Part shown: one piece after another, positions 8,444 through 16,562 of the stretch | Position numbering within the stretch: the first letter of the stretch is position 1 | How the letters are laid out: each line of letters starts with the position of its first letter | Made by a program: the position numbers and the translations under genes | Source: Burkholderiales bacterium | Lineage (GTDB): Bacteria; Pseudomonadota; Gammaproteobacteria; Burkholderiales; Burkholderiaceae_C | Reading direction: 5' to 3' | Length of the DNA stretch: 64,000 nt | NCBI GenBank assembly: GCA_947453625.1 | Contig: CANGHK010000016.1 | Location: forward strand, 26,745-90,744 | The notes under the pieces: generated by a model | Databases searched by the model: none | What the model was told of the DNA's origin: nothing | What the model saw: the letters and a program-made list of their open reading frames with translations, nothing else

Positions 8444-9561
8444 TGCGCGTGCTGATCCGCGCTTGCTGCCGGGCTGCCGGGCTGCTGCTGGCCGGTCTGA
8501 TGCTGGCCGCCAGCGGCCAGGCCGCCGAGCGCCTGAAGGACATCGCCTCGGTCTCGGGCATACGCAACAACCAGCTGATCGGCTACGGCCTGGCGGTGGG
8601 TCTGGACGGCACCGGTGACCAGACCACGCAGACCCCGTTCACGCGCCAGAGCGTGGTCTCTATGCTGCAGGCGCTGGGCGTGTCGGTGCCGGCAAACCAG
8701 AACATCCAGTTGAAGAACACCGCGGCGGTGATCGTCACCGCCACGCTGCCGCCGTTCTCGCGCCCCGGCCAGGCGATAGACGTCACCGTCTCGTCGCTGG
8801 GCAACGCCAAGAGCCTGCGCGGCGGCACGCTGCTGATGACGCCGCTGCGCGGCGCCGACGGCCAGGTCTACGGCATGGCGCAGGGCAATGTGATCGTCGG
8901 TGGCGCCGGCGCCAGCACCGGCGGCGCGTCGGTGCAGGTCAACCAGCTGTCGGCCGGTCGCATCCCGGGCGGGGCTTCGGTCGAGCGCGCGGTGCCCGGC
9001 CAGCTCGACCAGGAGATGATCCAGATCGAGCTGGCGCGCAGCGATTTCACGCTGATGCAGAACACGCTGGAGGCCATAGCCCAGCGCTTCGGGCCGGGCG
9101 TGGCGCTGCCGGTGGACGCGCGCTTCCTGCAGGTGCGGCTGCCGGTCGAGGCCGGTCCGCGCATGGCCTTCCTGGCCCAGCTCGAGCAGGTGCGCATCAA
9201 CACCGAGGTGCAGGGCCCGCGGGTGGTGATCAACTCGCGCACCGGCTCGGTGGTGATGAACCAGCTCGTCACGCTCGAGCCCTGCGCGATCTCGCATGGC
9301 TCGCTGACGATACGCGTCACCAAGGACCCGCAGGTCAGCCAGCCCCAGCCTTTCTCGCGCGGCGAGACCGCGGTGACGACCAAGGATTCGGTCGAGATCG
9401 AGCAGCCCAAGGCTGCGCTGGTGGCGCTGCCAGGCGCGGCCTCGCTCGACGAGGTGGTGCGCGCGCTCAACCTGCTGGGCGCGAACGTCACCGACCTGAT
9501 TTCCATCCTGCAGGCGATGAAAACCGCCGGCGCGCTCAAGGCCGAGATCGAGGTGATCTGA
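8443..9561 (+). CDS. flgI: flagellar P-ring protein FlgI
   Basis: 372 residues, usual length. Cleavable signal peptide ending ASGQA, then the family start ERLKDIASVSGIRNNQLIGYG and GLDGTGDQT. C-terminal LDEVVRALNLLGANVTDLISILQAMKTAGAL is diagnostic. Assembles the periplasmic P-ring around the rod. Coupled to flgH (TGATG); flgJ starts one base after its stop. Confidence 0.97.
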   Translation: MRVLIRACCRAAGLLLAGLMLAASGQAAERLKDIASVSGIRNNQLIGYGLAVGLDGTGDQTTQTPFTRQSVVSMLQALGVSVPANQNIQLKNTAAVIVTATLPPFSRPGQAIDVTVSSLGNAKSLRGGTLLMTPLRGADGQVYGMAQGNVIVGGAGASTGGASVQVNQLSAGRIPGGASVERAVPGQLDQEMIQIELARSDFTLMQNTLEAIAQRFGPGVALPVDARFLQVRLPVEAGPRMAFLAQLEQVRINTEVQGPRVVINSRTGSVVMNQLVTLEPCAISHGSLTIRVTKDPQVSQPQPFSRGETAVTTKDSVEIEQPKAALVALPGAASLDEVVRALNLLGANVTDLISILQAMKTAGALKAEIEVI

Positions 9562-9562
9562 G

Positions 9563-9958
9563 ATGCAAACCCCCGTGATCCAACCCTGGGCGCTGAGCCG
9601 CCCGGCCACCACCGCGACGGCAGGCATGACGCCGTCCTCGCGGACTGGCCTGCCCGGCGCTGCCGATCCCAGCGCCGACGGGCTGGCGCGCCAGTTCGAG
9701 CAGTTGCTGCTGCGCCAGATGCTGTCGCAGATGCGATCGACCAGTCTGAGTGGCGACGATGCGGCGCAAGGCCCGTCGGCCGGCTACCTGCAGATGGCCG
9801 ACGACCAGTTGGCCGGCGTCATCGCCTCGGCCGGCGGCCTGGGCCTGGGCAGCACGGTGCGGCGCTGGATGCAGGGTGCGCAGGCCTACCAGGCCGCTGC
9901 CGCGCAGACCCAGCCCGGCGCGCCTACCCCGTCGACCTTGTCCGGCGCGCCGGGCTAA
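9563..9958 (+). CDS. flgJ: FlgJ N-terminal (rod cap) domain protein without muramidase
   Basis: 131 residues, matching only the N-terminal rod-capping domain of FlgJ (ARQFEQLLLRQMLSQMR...). The glucosaminidase half present in many beta- and gammaproteobacterial FlgJ proteins (about 310 residues) is absent, so a separate peptidoglycan hydrolase would have to open the cell wall for the rod. The C-terminus is a short Pro/Ala/Thr-rich tail. Starts one base after the flgI stop. Confidence 0.85.
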   Translation: MQTPVIQPWALSRPATTATAGMTPSSRTGLPGAADPSADGLARQFEQLLLRQMLSQMRSTSLSGDDAAQGPSAGYLQMADDQLAGVIASAGGLGLGSTVRRWMQGAQAYQAAAAQTQPGAPTPSTLSGAPG

Positions 9959-10012
9959 CAGCCCCGGCCCGGATCGCCGTCAACTCTCCAGTATCGACCA
10001 CCGAGTCTGCCC

Positions 10013-11407
10013 ATGTCCGCCAATTCGATTTCCAACACCGCTTTCTCGGCCCTGCAGAATGCCCAGGCCGGGGTCGAGCTGACCTCGCAAAACGTCAACG
10101 GCCAGACGGTGGCGGGCTACACCCGGCGCCGGCTCGACGCCGGCACCGACCGGGTGTTGAGCAACACCGCGCCCGCGCTGGGCCCCGGGGTCAGCGTGTC
10201 GGGTTTCAGCCGCGACTGGAGCGCGCTGCTGCAGCAGCAGCGCGTCAACCAGGCGGGGGTCACCGCCTACCACGGCGCGGTGGCCGACGGCCTGGCCGCG
10301 CTGGACAGCGCCGCCGCCGACCCGACGCTGGCGCTCGACACACCGGTCAACAATTTCTTTGCCAGCCTGGCCACGCTGGCCCGCAGCCCCGGCAACGCGC
10401 CGGCACTGGCCGCCGTCAAGGCCCAGGGCACGGCGCTGTTGTCGGCGGCCCAGCAGTTCCAGGACGGCCTGGCCACTGTGCAGTCCAACGCCAGGTCGCA
10501 GCTGGCCTCGGGCGTGGCCCAGCTCAACAGCATAGGCAGTGAGCTGGCCTTGATCAACCGCGACATCGCCACCGGCCATGCTGCTGGCGGCCCGGGCCCC
10601 AACCCGGCCGAGCTCGACCGGCGCGACGCGCTGCTGCTGCAGGCCGGCGGGCTGGTCGGCGGCGACCTCGGCCTGAACCCCGATGGCCAGGCCTATGTCT
10701 TCGTCGACGGCCAGCCGCTGGTCAACGGCGACGCCGCCGGCCAGTTGCAGGCCACGCCGCAGAGCCCGGAGGCGACCGCGCCGCTGACGCTGGCGATGCG
10801 TTTCGGCGTGCCCGGGCGCGAGCCGCCACCGGTCTCGGTGGTGCTGCGCGCCAGCGCGCTGCAGGGTTCGATAGGCGGCCAACTGGTGCTGGCCGCCGAC
10901 CCGTCGCTGGTGCTGCAGCCCGGCGGCGAGCCGGTTCCCAAGCTGGCCGCCTTCACCGATTTGTTCGCCGCGGCGGCCGGCCAGACCCCGGCCGGGGCCA
11001 GCCAGCTGACCCGCGCGCTGGCCGCGCTCGGCGCCTTCAACGCGAAGAAGAATCCGGTCGCCGCCGACAGCGCGCCGCTCGACGCTGAACTCGGCCAGCT
11101 CGCCGCGCAATCCAACAACACCGACCCGGTGCTGGGTGGCAATGCCTTGCAGGGTGGCCTGCTCGACAGCTGGCGCGCCTTCCAGGGCCAGCTCGGCGCC
11201 CAGGTCTCGGTGCAGTTGTCGCGCAAGTCCGCCTCGGCAGCGGTCGAGACCCGGCTGTCCAATGACTTCCAATCGCAGTCCGGCGTCAACCTCGACGAGG
11301 AAGCCGCCAACCTGATGCGCTACCAGCAGGCCTACTCGGCCGCCAGCAAGCTGCTGCAGACCAACGCCACACTTCTCGACGGCCTGCTTGCGGTCGTCGG
11401 TCGTTAA
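10013..11407 (+). CDS. flgK: flagellar hook-associated protein FlgK (HAP1)
   Basis: 464 residues, shorter than enterobacterial FlgK (about 547). N-terminal NTAFSALQNAQAGVELTSQNV and VAGYTRRR, and C-terminal SGVNLDEEAANLMRYQQAYS are conserved D0/D1 signatures. Forms the first hook-filament junction ring. No clear Shine-Dalgarno. It is separated by 54 nt from flgJ and 11 nt from flgL. Confidence 0.94.
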   Translation: MSANSISNTAFSALQNAQAGVELTSQNVNGQTVAGYTRRRLDAGTDRVLSNTAPALGPGVSVSGFSRDWSALLQQQRVNQAGVTAYHGAVADGLAALDSAAADPTLALDTPVNNFFASLATLARSPGNAPALAAVKAQGTALLSAAQQFQDGLATVQSNARSQLASGVAQLNSIGSELALINRDIATGHAAGGPGPNPAELDRRDALLLQAGGLVGGDLGLNPDGQAYVFVDGQPLVNGDAAGQLQATPQSPEATAPLTLAMRFGVPGREPPPVSVVLRASALQGSIGGQLVLAADPSLVLQPGGEPVPKLAAFTDLFAAAAGQTPAGASQLTRALAALGAFNAKKNPVAADSAPLDAELGQLAAQSNNTDPVLGGNALQGGLLDSWRAFQGQLGAQVSVQLSRKSASAAVETRLSNDFQSQSGVNLDEEAANLMRYQQAYSAASKLLQTNATLLDGLLAVVGR

Positions 11408-11418
11408 CAACGAGTAAA

Positions 11419-12264
11419 ATGATGAGAGTATCTACTTCTCAAATGTTTCATGGTTCAGTCGATTCGATGGCGAGCACCAGCGCGGCACAGACGCGGGTGA
11501 ACCAGCAGATCACGTCCGGCGTCCAGTTCGACGCCGTGTCGCAGAACGCGGTCGCGGTCACCCAGGCCTCGGGCCTGCAGCAGGTGATGGCGCAGTCCGG
11601 CGTCTACAAGGCCAACCTGAACGAGCTCGACGGGCGCTACGCCGAGAGCGACCAGTCGCTGTCGGTGATCCACGATTCGCTGGGCCGCATCGCCGAGGCG
11701 CTGGGCCAGTCGCGCAACGGCGCGCTCAGCACCAACGACCGGACCGCCCTGGGCGTGACGATCCAGGGTGAGGTGGCCGCGATCGCCGCCGAGCTCGCGC
11801 GCAAGGACAGCCAGGGCCGGGCTATGTTCTCGGGCGGCAGCGCCGACGCCGACCACCCGGCGCTGCAGGTGCGGCCTGGCCAGACCCTGGCCACCGCGAT
11901 CCCGCTGTCAGCGGCCGACCAGGCCAGCCTCAGCGCGCTGGGTAGCGCGTCCTGGACCAGCGGCCCCGGCCTGGCCGGCAGCAGCGACGCCCAGCGCGCC
12001 AGCGCGGTCGCGCTGGTGGCCGGGCTGCAGGATGCCGCGCTGGGCGCGCGCCAAGCGGTGGGTGGCAGTTGGGCGCTGGTCGGCAACTACCAGGACGCCA
12101 ACCAGTCGGTGGCCGACGGGGCCCAGGTCAGCCGCTCGGCGCTGATCGAGACCGACGTCGCCAAATCGGCGGCCGACCTGGCGACCTACACCGCGCAGCT
12201 GCAGGCCGCGCGGGCCTTGTTCAGCCGCATCCAGTCCACCTCGCTCTTCGACATCATCCGTTGA
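11419..12264 (+). CDS. flgL: flagellar hook-associated protein FlgL (HAP3)
   Basis: 281 residues. Begins MMRVSTSQMFHGSVDSM and contains the flagellin-like N-terminal helix (QQITSGVQFDAVSQNAVAVTQA) and C-terminal helices (DLATYTAQLQAARALFSRIQ). It sits between FlgK and the filament. Two adjacent ATG codons (11419, 11422) are possible starts. Completes the hook gene set; motA follows after 31 nt. Confidence 0.92.
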   Translation: MMRVSTSQMFHGSVDSMASTSAAQTRVNQQITSGVQFDAVSQNAVAVTQASGLQQVMAQSGVYKANLNELDGRYAESDQSLSVIHDSLGRIAEALGQSRNGALSTNDRTALGVTIQGEVAAIAAELARKDSQGRAMFSGGSADADHPALQVRPGQTLATAIPLSAADQASLSALGSASWTSGPGLAGSSDAQRASAVALVAGLQDAALGARQAVGGSWALVGNYQDANQSVADGAQVSRSALIETDVAKSAADLATYTAQLQAARALFSRIQSTSLFDIIR

Positions 12265-12295
12265 CCCGTTGCCCCCTGTTGAGAATTGAACTGAC

Positions 12296-13156
12296 ATGAC
12301 CATTCCACTTGGCTGGATCATCGGCATGGTGTGCGCGCTGGGCGGCTACGCGCTGCACGGCGGCCACATCAGCGTGCTCTGGCAACCGACCGAAGTGCTG
12401 ACCATCGTGGGGGCAGCCATAGGCTATATGGTCGCGTCCAACAGCATGCGCATCCTGAAGCAGACCTTTGCCGCGCTGCCCAGCGCCTTCAAGGGCTCGG
12501 CGGCCAGCAAGCGCCTCTACCTCGACCTGCTGTGCCTGCTGTTCGAGATCCTGACCAAGATCCGGCGCGACGGCCTGATGTCGATGGAAGCCGACATCGA
12601 GGAGCCGCACTCGAGCCCGCTGTTCGAGAAGTACCCGGCGATCAGCAAGGACCACCACCTGCTGGAATTCCTGACCGACTACCTGCGCATGATGCTGGGC
12701 GGCGCGCTCAACGTGGTGCAGATCGAAAGCCTGATGGAGCAGGAACTCGAGGTCCACCACGAGATGTCGCATGTGCCGGTGGGCGTGATCCAGAAGGTGG
12801 CCGACGCGCTGCCGGCCTTCGGCATCGTCGCGGCGGTGATGGGCGTGGTCCACACGATGGGCTCGATCGGCTTGCCGCCGGCCGAACTCGGCAAGCTGAT
12901 CGGCGCCGCGCTGGTCGGCACCTTCCTGGGCATTCTGCTGGCCTATTCCTTCGTCGGCCCGGTGGCCACCGTGATGGAGCAGAACGCCGAGGCCGAGTCC
13001 AAGGGTTTCCTGTGTGTCAAGGCGGTGCTGCTGGCCCACCTGAACGGCTTCACGGCCCCGGCGGCGGTCGAGTTCGGCCGCAAGATCCTCTACGCCGACC
13101 TGCGTCCGAGCTTCAAGGAACTCGACGATGAGACCAAGGCCGTGAAGGGCAAATAG
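12296..13156 (+). CDS. motA: flagellar motor stator protein MotA
   Basis: 286 residues with four predicted membrane helices (N-terminal pair, and a C-terminal pair around VADALPAFGIVAAVMGVVHTMG and IGAALVGTFLGILLAYSFVGP). It has the large cytoplasmic loop with the conserved EADIEEPHSSPLF region. Inner-membrane stator subunit forming the ion channel with MotB. The strong IGLPPAEL and FVGPVATVMEQ motifs are typical of the proton-type MotA of betaproteobacteria. Stop TAG overlaps the motB GTG. Confidence 0.95.
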   Translation: MTIPLGWIIGMVCALGGYALHGGHISVLWQPTEVLTIVGAAIGYMVASNSMRILKQTFAALPSAFKGSAASKRLYLDLLCLLFEILTKIRRDGLMSMEADIEEPHSSPLFEKYPAISKDHHLLEFLTDYLRMMLGGALNVVQIESLMEQELEVHHEMSHVPVGVIQKVADALPAFGIVAAVMGVVHTMGSIGLPPAELGKLIGAALVGTFLGILLAYSFVGPVATVMEQNAEAESKGFLCVKAVLLAHLNGFTAPAAVEFGRKILYADLRPSFKELDDETKAVKGK

Positions 13157-14394
13157 TGGCTACCGCTCCCGACAAGGCGCTGCCGCCGATCATCGTCAAG
13201 CGCGTCAAGAAGGCCGCCCATGCCGCGCATGGCGGGGTCTGGAAGATCGCCTATGCCGACTTCGTGACGGCGATGATGGCCTTCTTCCTGCTGATGTGGG
13301 TGCTGGGGTCGACCACCTCGGGCGACCTGGCCGGCATCTCGGCCTATTTCCAGAACCCGCTGCGGGTGGCGGTGGCCGGCGGCTCGGGCTCGGGCGACGC
13401 CACCCGCATCATCAAGGGCGGCGGCGACAACATCTTCAAGCAGGCCGGCCAGGAGGCCAAGGCCGACGCCAACACGCCGCAGTCCAAGATCAGCCGCGAG
13501 GAAGAGGTCAGCGAGCAGTTCAACCGCAGCGAGGCGGCCAAGCTCGACCAGCTCAAGCAGGACCTGGAAAAGCAGATCTCGTCCGACCCGGCGCTCGACA
13601 AGTTCAAGAGCCAGATCTTCATGGACATCACCTCGGACGGCCTGCGCATCCAGATCGTCGACGAGAAGAATCGGCCGATGTTCGACTCGGGCAGCGCCGA
13701 CATGGCGCCGCAGACGCGGCAGTTGCTGACGCTGATCGGCCGGGTCTTGAGCGGCCTGAACAACCGGCTGCGCATCGAGGGCCACACCGACTCGCGCCAG
13801 TTCGGCGGCGGTCCGGCCGGCTACGGCAACTGGGAACTGTCGAGCGAGCGCGCCAACGCCGCGCGGCGCGCCATCGTCGGCGGCGGGCTGCAGGAGTCCA
13901 GGGTCGCGCAGGTGGCGGGTTTTGCCGACAGCGCCAGACTCAACCCGGCTGACGCCACCGATCCGCTGAACCGGCGCATCTCGTTGATGGTGCTCAAACC
14001 CGCTCCCGGCAGCGCCCCCGCGCCGCAGAAGGCAGATCCTGCGGCCCTCGGCGCCTCGGCCAGCGCGCCGCCCAGCACAGGACCGATGCTGCGCGAGCGG
14101 TCGCCGGCCGGCCCCGCGACTTCCGCGGCACCGACCGCGGCGCCGCCGGTCGCCGAGCCGGCGGCGCTGCCCGACCGGGCCCAGCGCGAGAACGCGGCCA
14201 GCGAGCGACCCTATGGCGCCGGCCTGCGCCAGCAGGCGGGTGGCGGTGGCGAACCCGCGCCGGGCGCGGGCGGCAACTTGTTCCCGCCCCCGCCGGCCGG
14301 TCTGCCGCGCGAGGCGGCGCCGCCGCCGCGCGCGCCGGTTCCCGAGGCCGCCAACAACCGCGGCCAGGCCTTCATCCTGCCCGGCCGGAAATGA
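13156..14394 (+). CDS. motB: flagellar motor stator protein MotB
   Basis: 412 residues from a GTG start that overlaps the motA stop. A single membrane helix carries the ion-binding aspartate (YADFVTAMMAFFLLMW, Asp35). A plug region and an OmpA-type peptidoglycan-binding domain (RIEGHTDSRQFGG, NWELSSERANAARRAIV) follow. The last about 130 residues are Pro/Ala-rich and unlike the shorter tails of most MotB proteins. Coupled to motA, and its stop overlaps the next gene. Confidence 0.95.
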   Translation: MATAPDKALPPIIVKRVKKAAHAAHGGVWKIAYADFVTAMMAFFLLMWVLGSTTSGDLAGISAYFQNPLRVAVAGGSGSGDATRIIKGGGDNIFKQAGQEAKADANTPQSKISREEEVSEQFNRSEAAKLDQLKQDLEKQISSDPALDKFKSQIFMDITSDGLRIQIVDEKNRPMFDSGSADMAPQTRQLLTLIGRVLSGLNNRLRIEGHTDSRQFGGGPAGYGNWELSSERANAARRAIVGGGLQESRVAQVAGFADSARLNPADATDPLNRRISLMVLKPAPGSAPAPQKADPAALGASASAPPSTGPMLRERSPAGPATSAAPTAAPPVAEPAALPDRAQRENAASERPYGAGLRQQAGGGGEPAPGAGGNLFPPPPAGLPREAAPPPRAPVPEAANNRGQAFILPGRK

Positions 14395-15179
14395 GCAACC
14401 CGCGCTGGCGCGGCGTGGCGCGCGGGATCTGGCGCTGCGCGGTCTTGCTGGCCTGCAGCGCCGAGGCCTTGGCCAATACGCCGCCCCATGGCGATCACGC
14501 GGCGCCTGCCGCCAAGACCGGGCCGGCGGCGGTCGAGAGCGAGGTCCAGGCGCTGGTGCGTCGCCACCGCGCGGCCCAGCGGGCGGTGCTGAAGGAGCAG
14601 TTGTGTCTGGTCACACGCGGCTGCGCCACCGACGAAGGCCGTCTGCTCGACGCGATGGCGGCGGTCAAGCAGGTGTCGCAGGCGCTGGCCGACCGCGCCC
14701 ATGCGGGCGACAGCGAGGCCGCCTACCAGCGCGGGCTGATCGGCCTGGCCGCCGCAGAGACCCATTCCAGACGCTCCTGGGCCGAGACCGATGCGCAGTT
14801 TCCCGGCACCACCGCGGTGCTGCGCCGGCGCTGGGCGCAGGAGACGTCCACGGCCGAGTCCTTCCTGTCGCTGGCCGCGGCCGCCGGCCATGCGTCGGCC
14901 TGTCAGACCTTGGCCGAGCATCTGGCTTCGCGCGTGCCGCAGCCCGAACCATTGCTGGTGTCGCGGCTGTTCCGCTGCGCCGTCAACGGCTTCAGCGCCC
15001 AGGGCCTGCGCGAGGCGGCGATAGGCGCGTTTGTCAAGATGCGCGAGACCTGCGGGCCTGGCGACCCGCTGCTGATCGAGGCCCATTCGATGATCTACCG
15101 TGACAAGCCGCCCGAACGCGCCTGGCGCCGCGTCGAACCCGCCGAGGCGCTGGACTTGCGCAACAAGGCTGCGCCATGA
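14391..15179 (+). CDS. exported protein of unknown function, flagellar-locus module protein 1
   Basis: 262 residues; family not recognised. A basic N-terminus and hydrophobic stretch (IWRCAVLLACSAEALA) form a probable signal peptide, so the mature protein should be periplasmic. The remainder is helical and Ala-rich, with paired cysteines (CLVTRGC, CQTL, RLFRC, CGPG). Segments such as GDSEAAYQRGLIGLAAAE and AAAGHASACQTLAEHLA recall Sel1/TPR-like helical repeats. Its ATG overlaps the motB stop, and its stop overlaps the next start, so it is co-translated with the flagellar operon. Confidence 0.75.
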   Translation: MSNPRWRGVARGIWRCAVLLACSAEALANTPPHGDHAAPAAKTGPAAVESEVQALVRRHRAAQRAVLKEQLCLVTRGCATDEGRLLDAMAAVKQVSQALADRAHAGDSEAAYQRGLIGLAAAETHSRRSWAETDAQFPGTTAVLRRRWAQETSTAESFLSLAAAAGHASACQTLAEHLASRVPQPEPLLVSRLFRCAVNGFSAQGLREAAIGAFVKMRETCGPGDPLLIEAHSMIYRDKPPERAWRRVEPAEALDLRNKAAP

Positions 15180-15658
15180 GCCGACGCCCTGGTCGCTGGC
15201 TGATCTGGGTCGGGTTGTTCGTGCTGTGCGCCGTGATGCTGCTGAGTTGCATGCAGGAGAGCGCGGGCTTCGACCAGTTTCACGAGATTACCTGCAGCGC
15301 TGACCCGCTGCCGCGGTGCGTGCCCACTGGCCGGCGCGTGCTGGTGACGCGCAAGCCCAGTGACCGGCTTGCCCGTCCGCCCAAGCTGGCGGCCTTGCGC
15401 ATCGAGATCTTCAGCGCGGAGAAATTGCTGGAGACCCACCTCGACCAGATAGGCTGCACGATGCCGGATGTCAACAACTTCGCCTGCCGGCAACTGCTGG
15501 GCGCAGTGGTCACGGCGGGCGCCGGTGCCGAGATGGCGCCCTGGCGCATGGTGCAGGGCCGGCTGATCAACGACGGCATGAACAACGAACTCGTCCATTA
15601 CCTCAACGGCCTCGAACTGTGGCGCAACCGCCTGACCTTCGGCAACTTTGAACGCTAG
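15176..15658 (+). CDS. putative lipoprotein of unknown function, flagellar-locus module protein 2
   Basis: 160 residues, family not recognised. N-terminal hydrophobic segment LIWVGLFVLCAVMLLSC ends in a lipobox-like LLSC, so it is a probable lipoprotein or single-pass anchor. Five further cysteines (TCSADPLPRC, GCTM, CRQL) fit a periplasmic disulfide-bonded domain. ATG overlaps the preceding stop by four bases. Confidence 0.7.
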   Translation: MSRRPGRWLIWVGLFVLCAVMLLSCMQESAGFDQFHEITCSADPLPRCVPTGRRVLVTRKPSDRLARPPKLAALRIEIFSAEKLLETHLDQIGCTMPDVNNFACRQLLGAVVTAGAGAEMAPWRMVQGRLINDGMNNELVHYLNGLELWRNRLTFGNFER

Positions 15659-15667
15659 AAATCCGCG

Positions 15668-15976
15668 ATGAAAAACACCCTGGTCCAACTGGTCGTGCTG
15701 GTCAAGCGCTTGCTGAAATGGACGGCGCTGGCCTTGCTGCCGCTGTTCGTGGTCTTCGTCATCGGCGAGCAGATCGAGTCGGCGCGACTGGGCGCGATCG
15801 CCGCCTGCGAGAGCGCCAAGGACGGCCCCAACTGCATGCGCCAGAAGGGCTATCTGGCCGCCAATCCGCTGTATCCCGACATCACTCGACGGCTGGTGGG
15901 CGGTTATGCGCGTCTGCTCGGGGGCGCGCTGGGTGCGTCCTACGCGCCACCGCCGCCGCCGGCCGAAGAGGGCTGA
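15668..15976 (+). CDS. small membrane-anchored protein of unknown function, module protein 3
   Basis: 102 residues. One strong membrane helix (WTALALLPLFVVFVIGEQI) is followed by a short periplasmic part with two cysteines (ACESAKDGPNCMRQKG) and a proline-rich tail (PPPPPAEEG). The family is not recognised. It starts 9 nt after the previous stop and ends 1 nt before the next start, so it is in the same operon. Confidence 0.65.
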   Translation: MKNTLVQLVVLVKRLLKWTALALLPLFVVFVIGEQIESARLGAIAACESAKDGPNCMRQKGYLAANPLYPDITRRLVGGYARLLGGALGASYAPPPPPAEEG

Positions 15977-15977
15977 G

Positions 15978-16559
15978 ATGTCCACCAGGCGCTTGCTGCC
16001 GGTCTTGCTGCTGCTGCTCGGGCTGGCGGCGTGCTCCGATTACGACCGCGCTCGCAATGCCTACGAAGGCGGCGACTACGCGGTGGCGATCCAGCGCTAC
16101 GAGGCGTTGTCCAAGGCCGGCCATGCGCAGGCCCAGTACGACCTGGCGCAGATCTACTTCCAGGGCATAGGCACGGCCAAGGACAGCCAGAAGGGCTGGT
16201 ACTGGCTGCTGTCGGCCGCGGGCACCGGCAACGTCGCGGCGATGGTGCAACTGGGCGCGCTGTTCGAGAGCGGGGTCGGTGCCGATCGCGATTACGCCAC
16301 CGCCGCGCAGTGGTATCTGCGCGCGGCGCGCAAGGGCGACGCGGTGGGCCGCTTCAACCTGGCGCTGATGTACCTGAAGGGCATAGGCGTTCCCAAGGAC
16401 GAGGTCGCCGCGCTGGCCTGGTTCAGGCTGTCGTTCCGGGCCGGTTGCGCGGCGGCGCGCGACCGCGGCGACGAGGTCGAGCGCCTGCTGACCAAGGACG
16501 AGGTGTTGCGCGCCGAGGAACTGGGCGAGCGGCTGGAGCGGGCCGCGGCCACCGAGTGA
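15978..16559 (+). CDS. Sel1-repeat lipoprotein, module protein 4
   Basis: 193 residues from ATG 15978. Lipobox LGLAAC at the end of a short signal peptide makes this a likely lipoprotein. The body consists of Sel1-like repeats (AQYDLAQIYFQGIGTAKDSQKGW, AAMVQLGALFESGVG, GRFNLALMYLKGIGVPKDE), helical scaffolds used for protein-protein contacts. ATG is directly after the preceding stop and flhB begins 3 nt after its end. Its place between motB and flhB suggests a role near the motor, which is inference only. Confidence 0.85.
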   Translation: MSTRRLLPVLLLLLGLAACSDYDRARNAYEGGDYAVAIQRYEALSKAGHAQAQYDLAQIYFQGIGTAKDSQKGWYWLLSAAGTGNVAAMVQLGALFESGVGADRDYATAAQWYLRAARKGDAVGRFNLALMYLKGIGVPKDEVAALAWFRLSFRAGCAAARDRGDEVERLLTKDEVLRAEELGERLERAAATE

Positions 16560-16562
16560 GCC

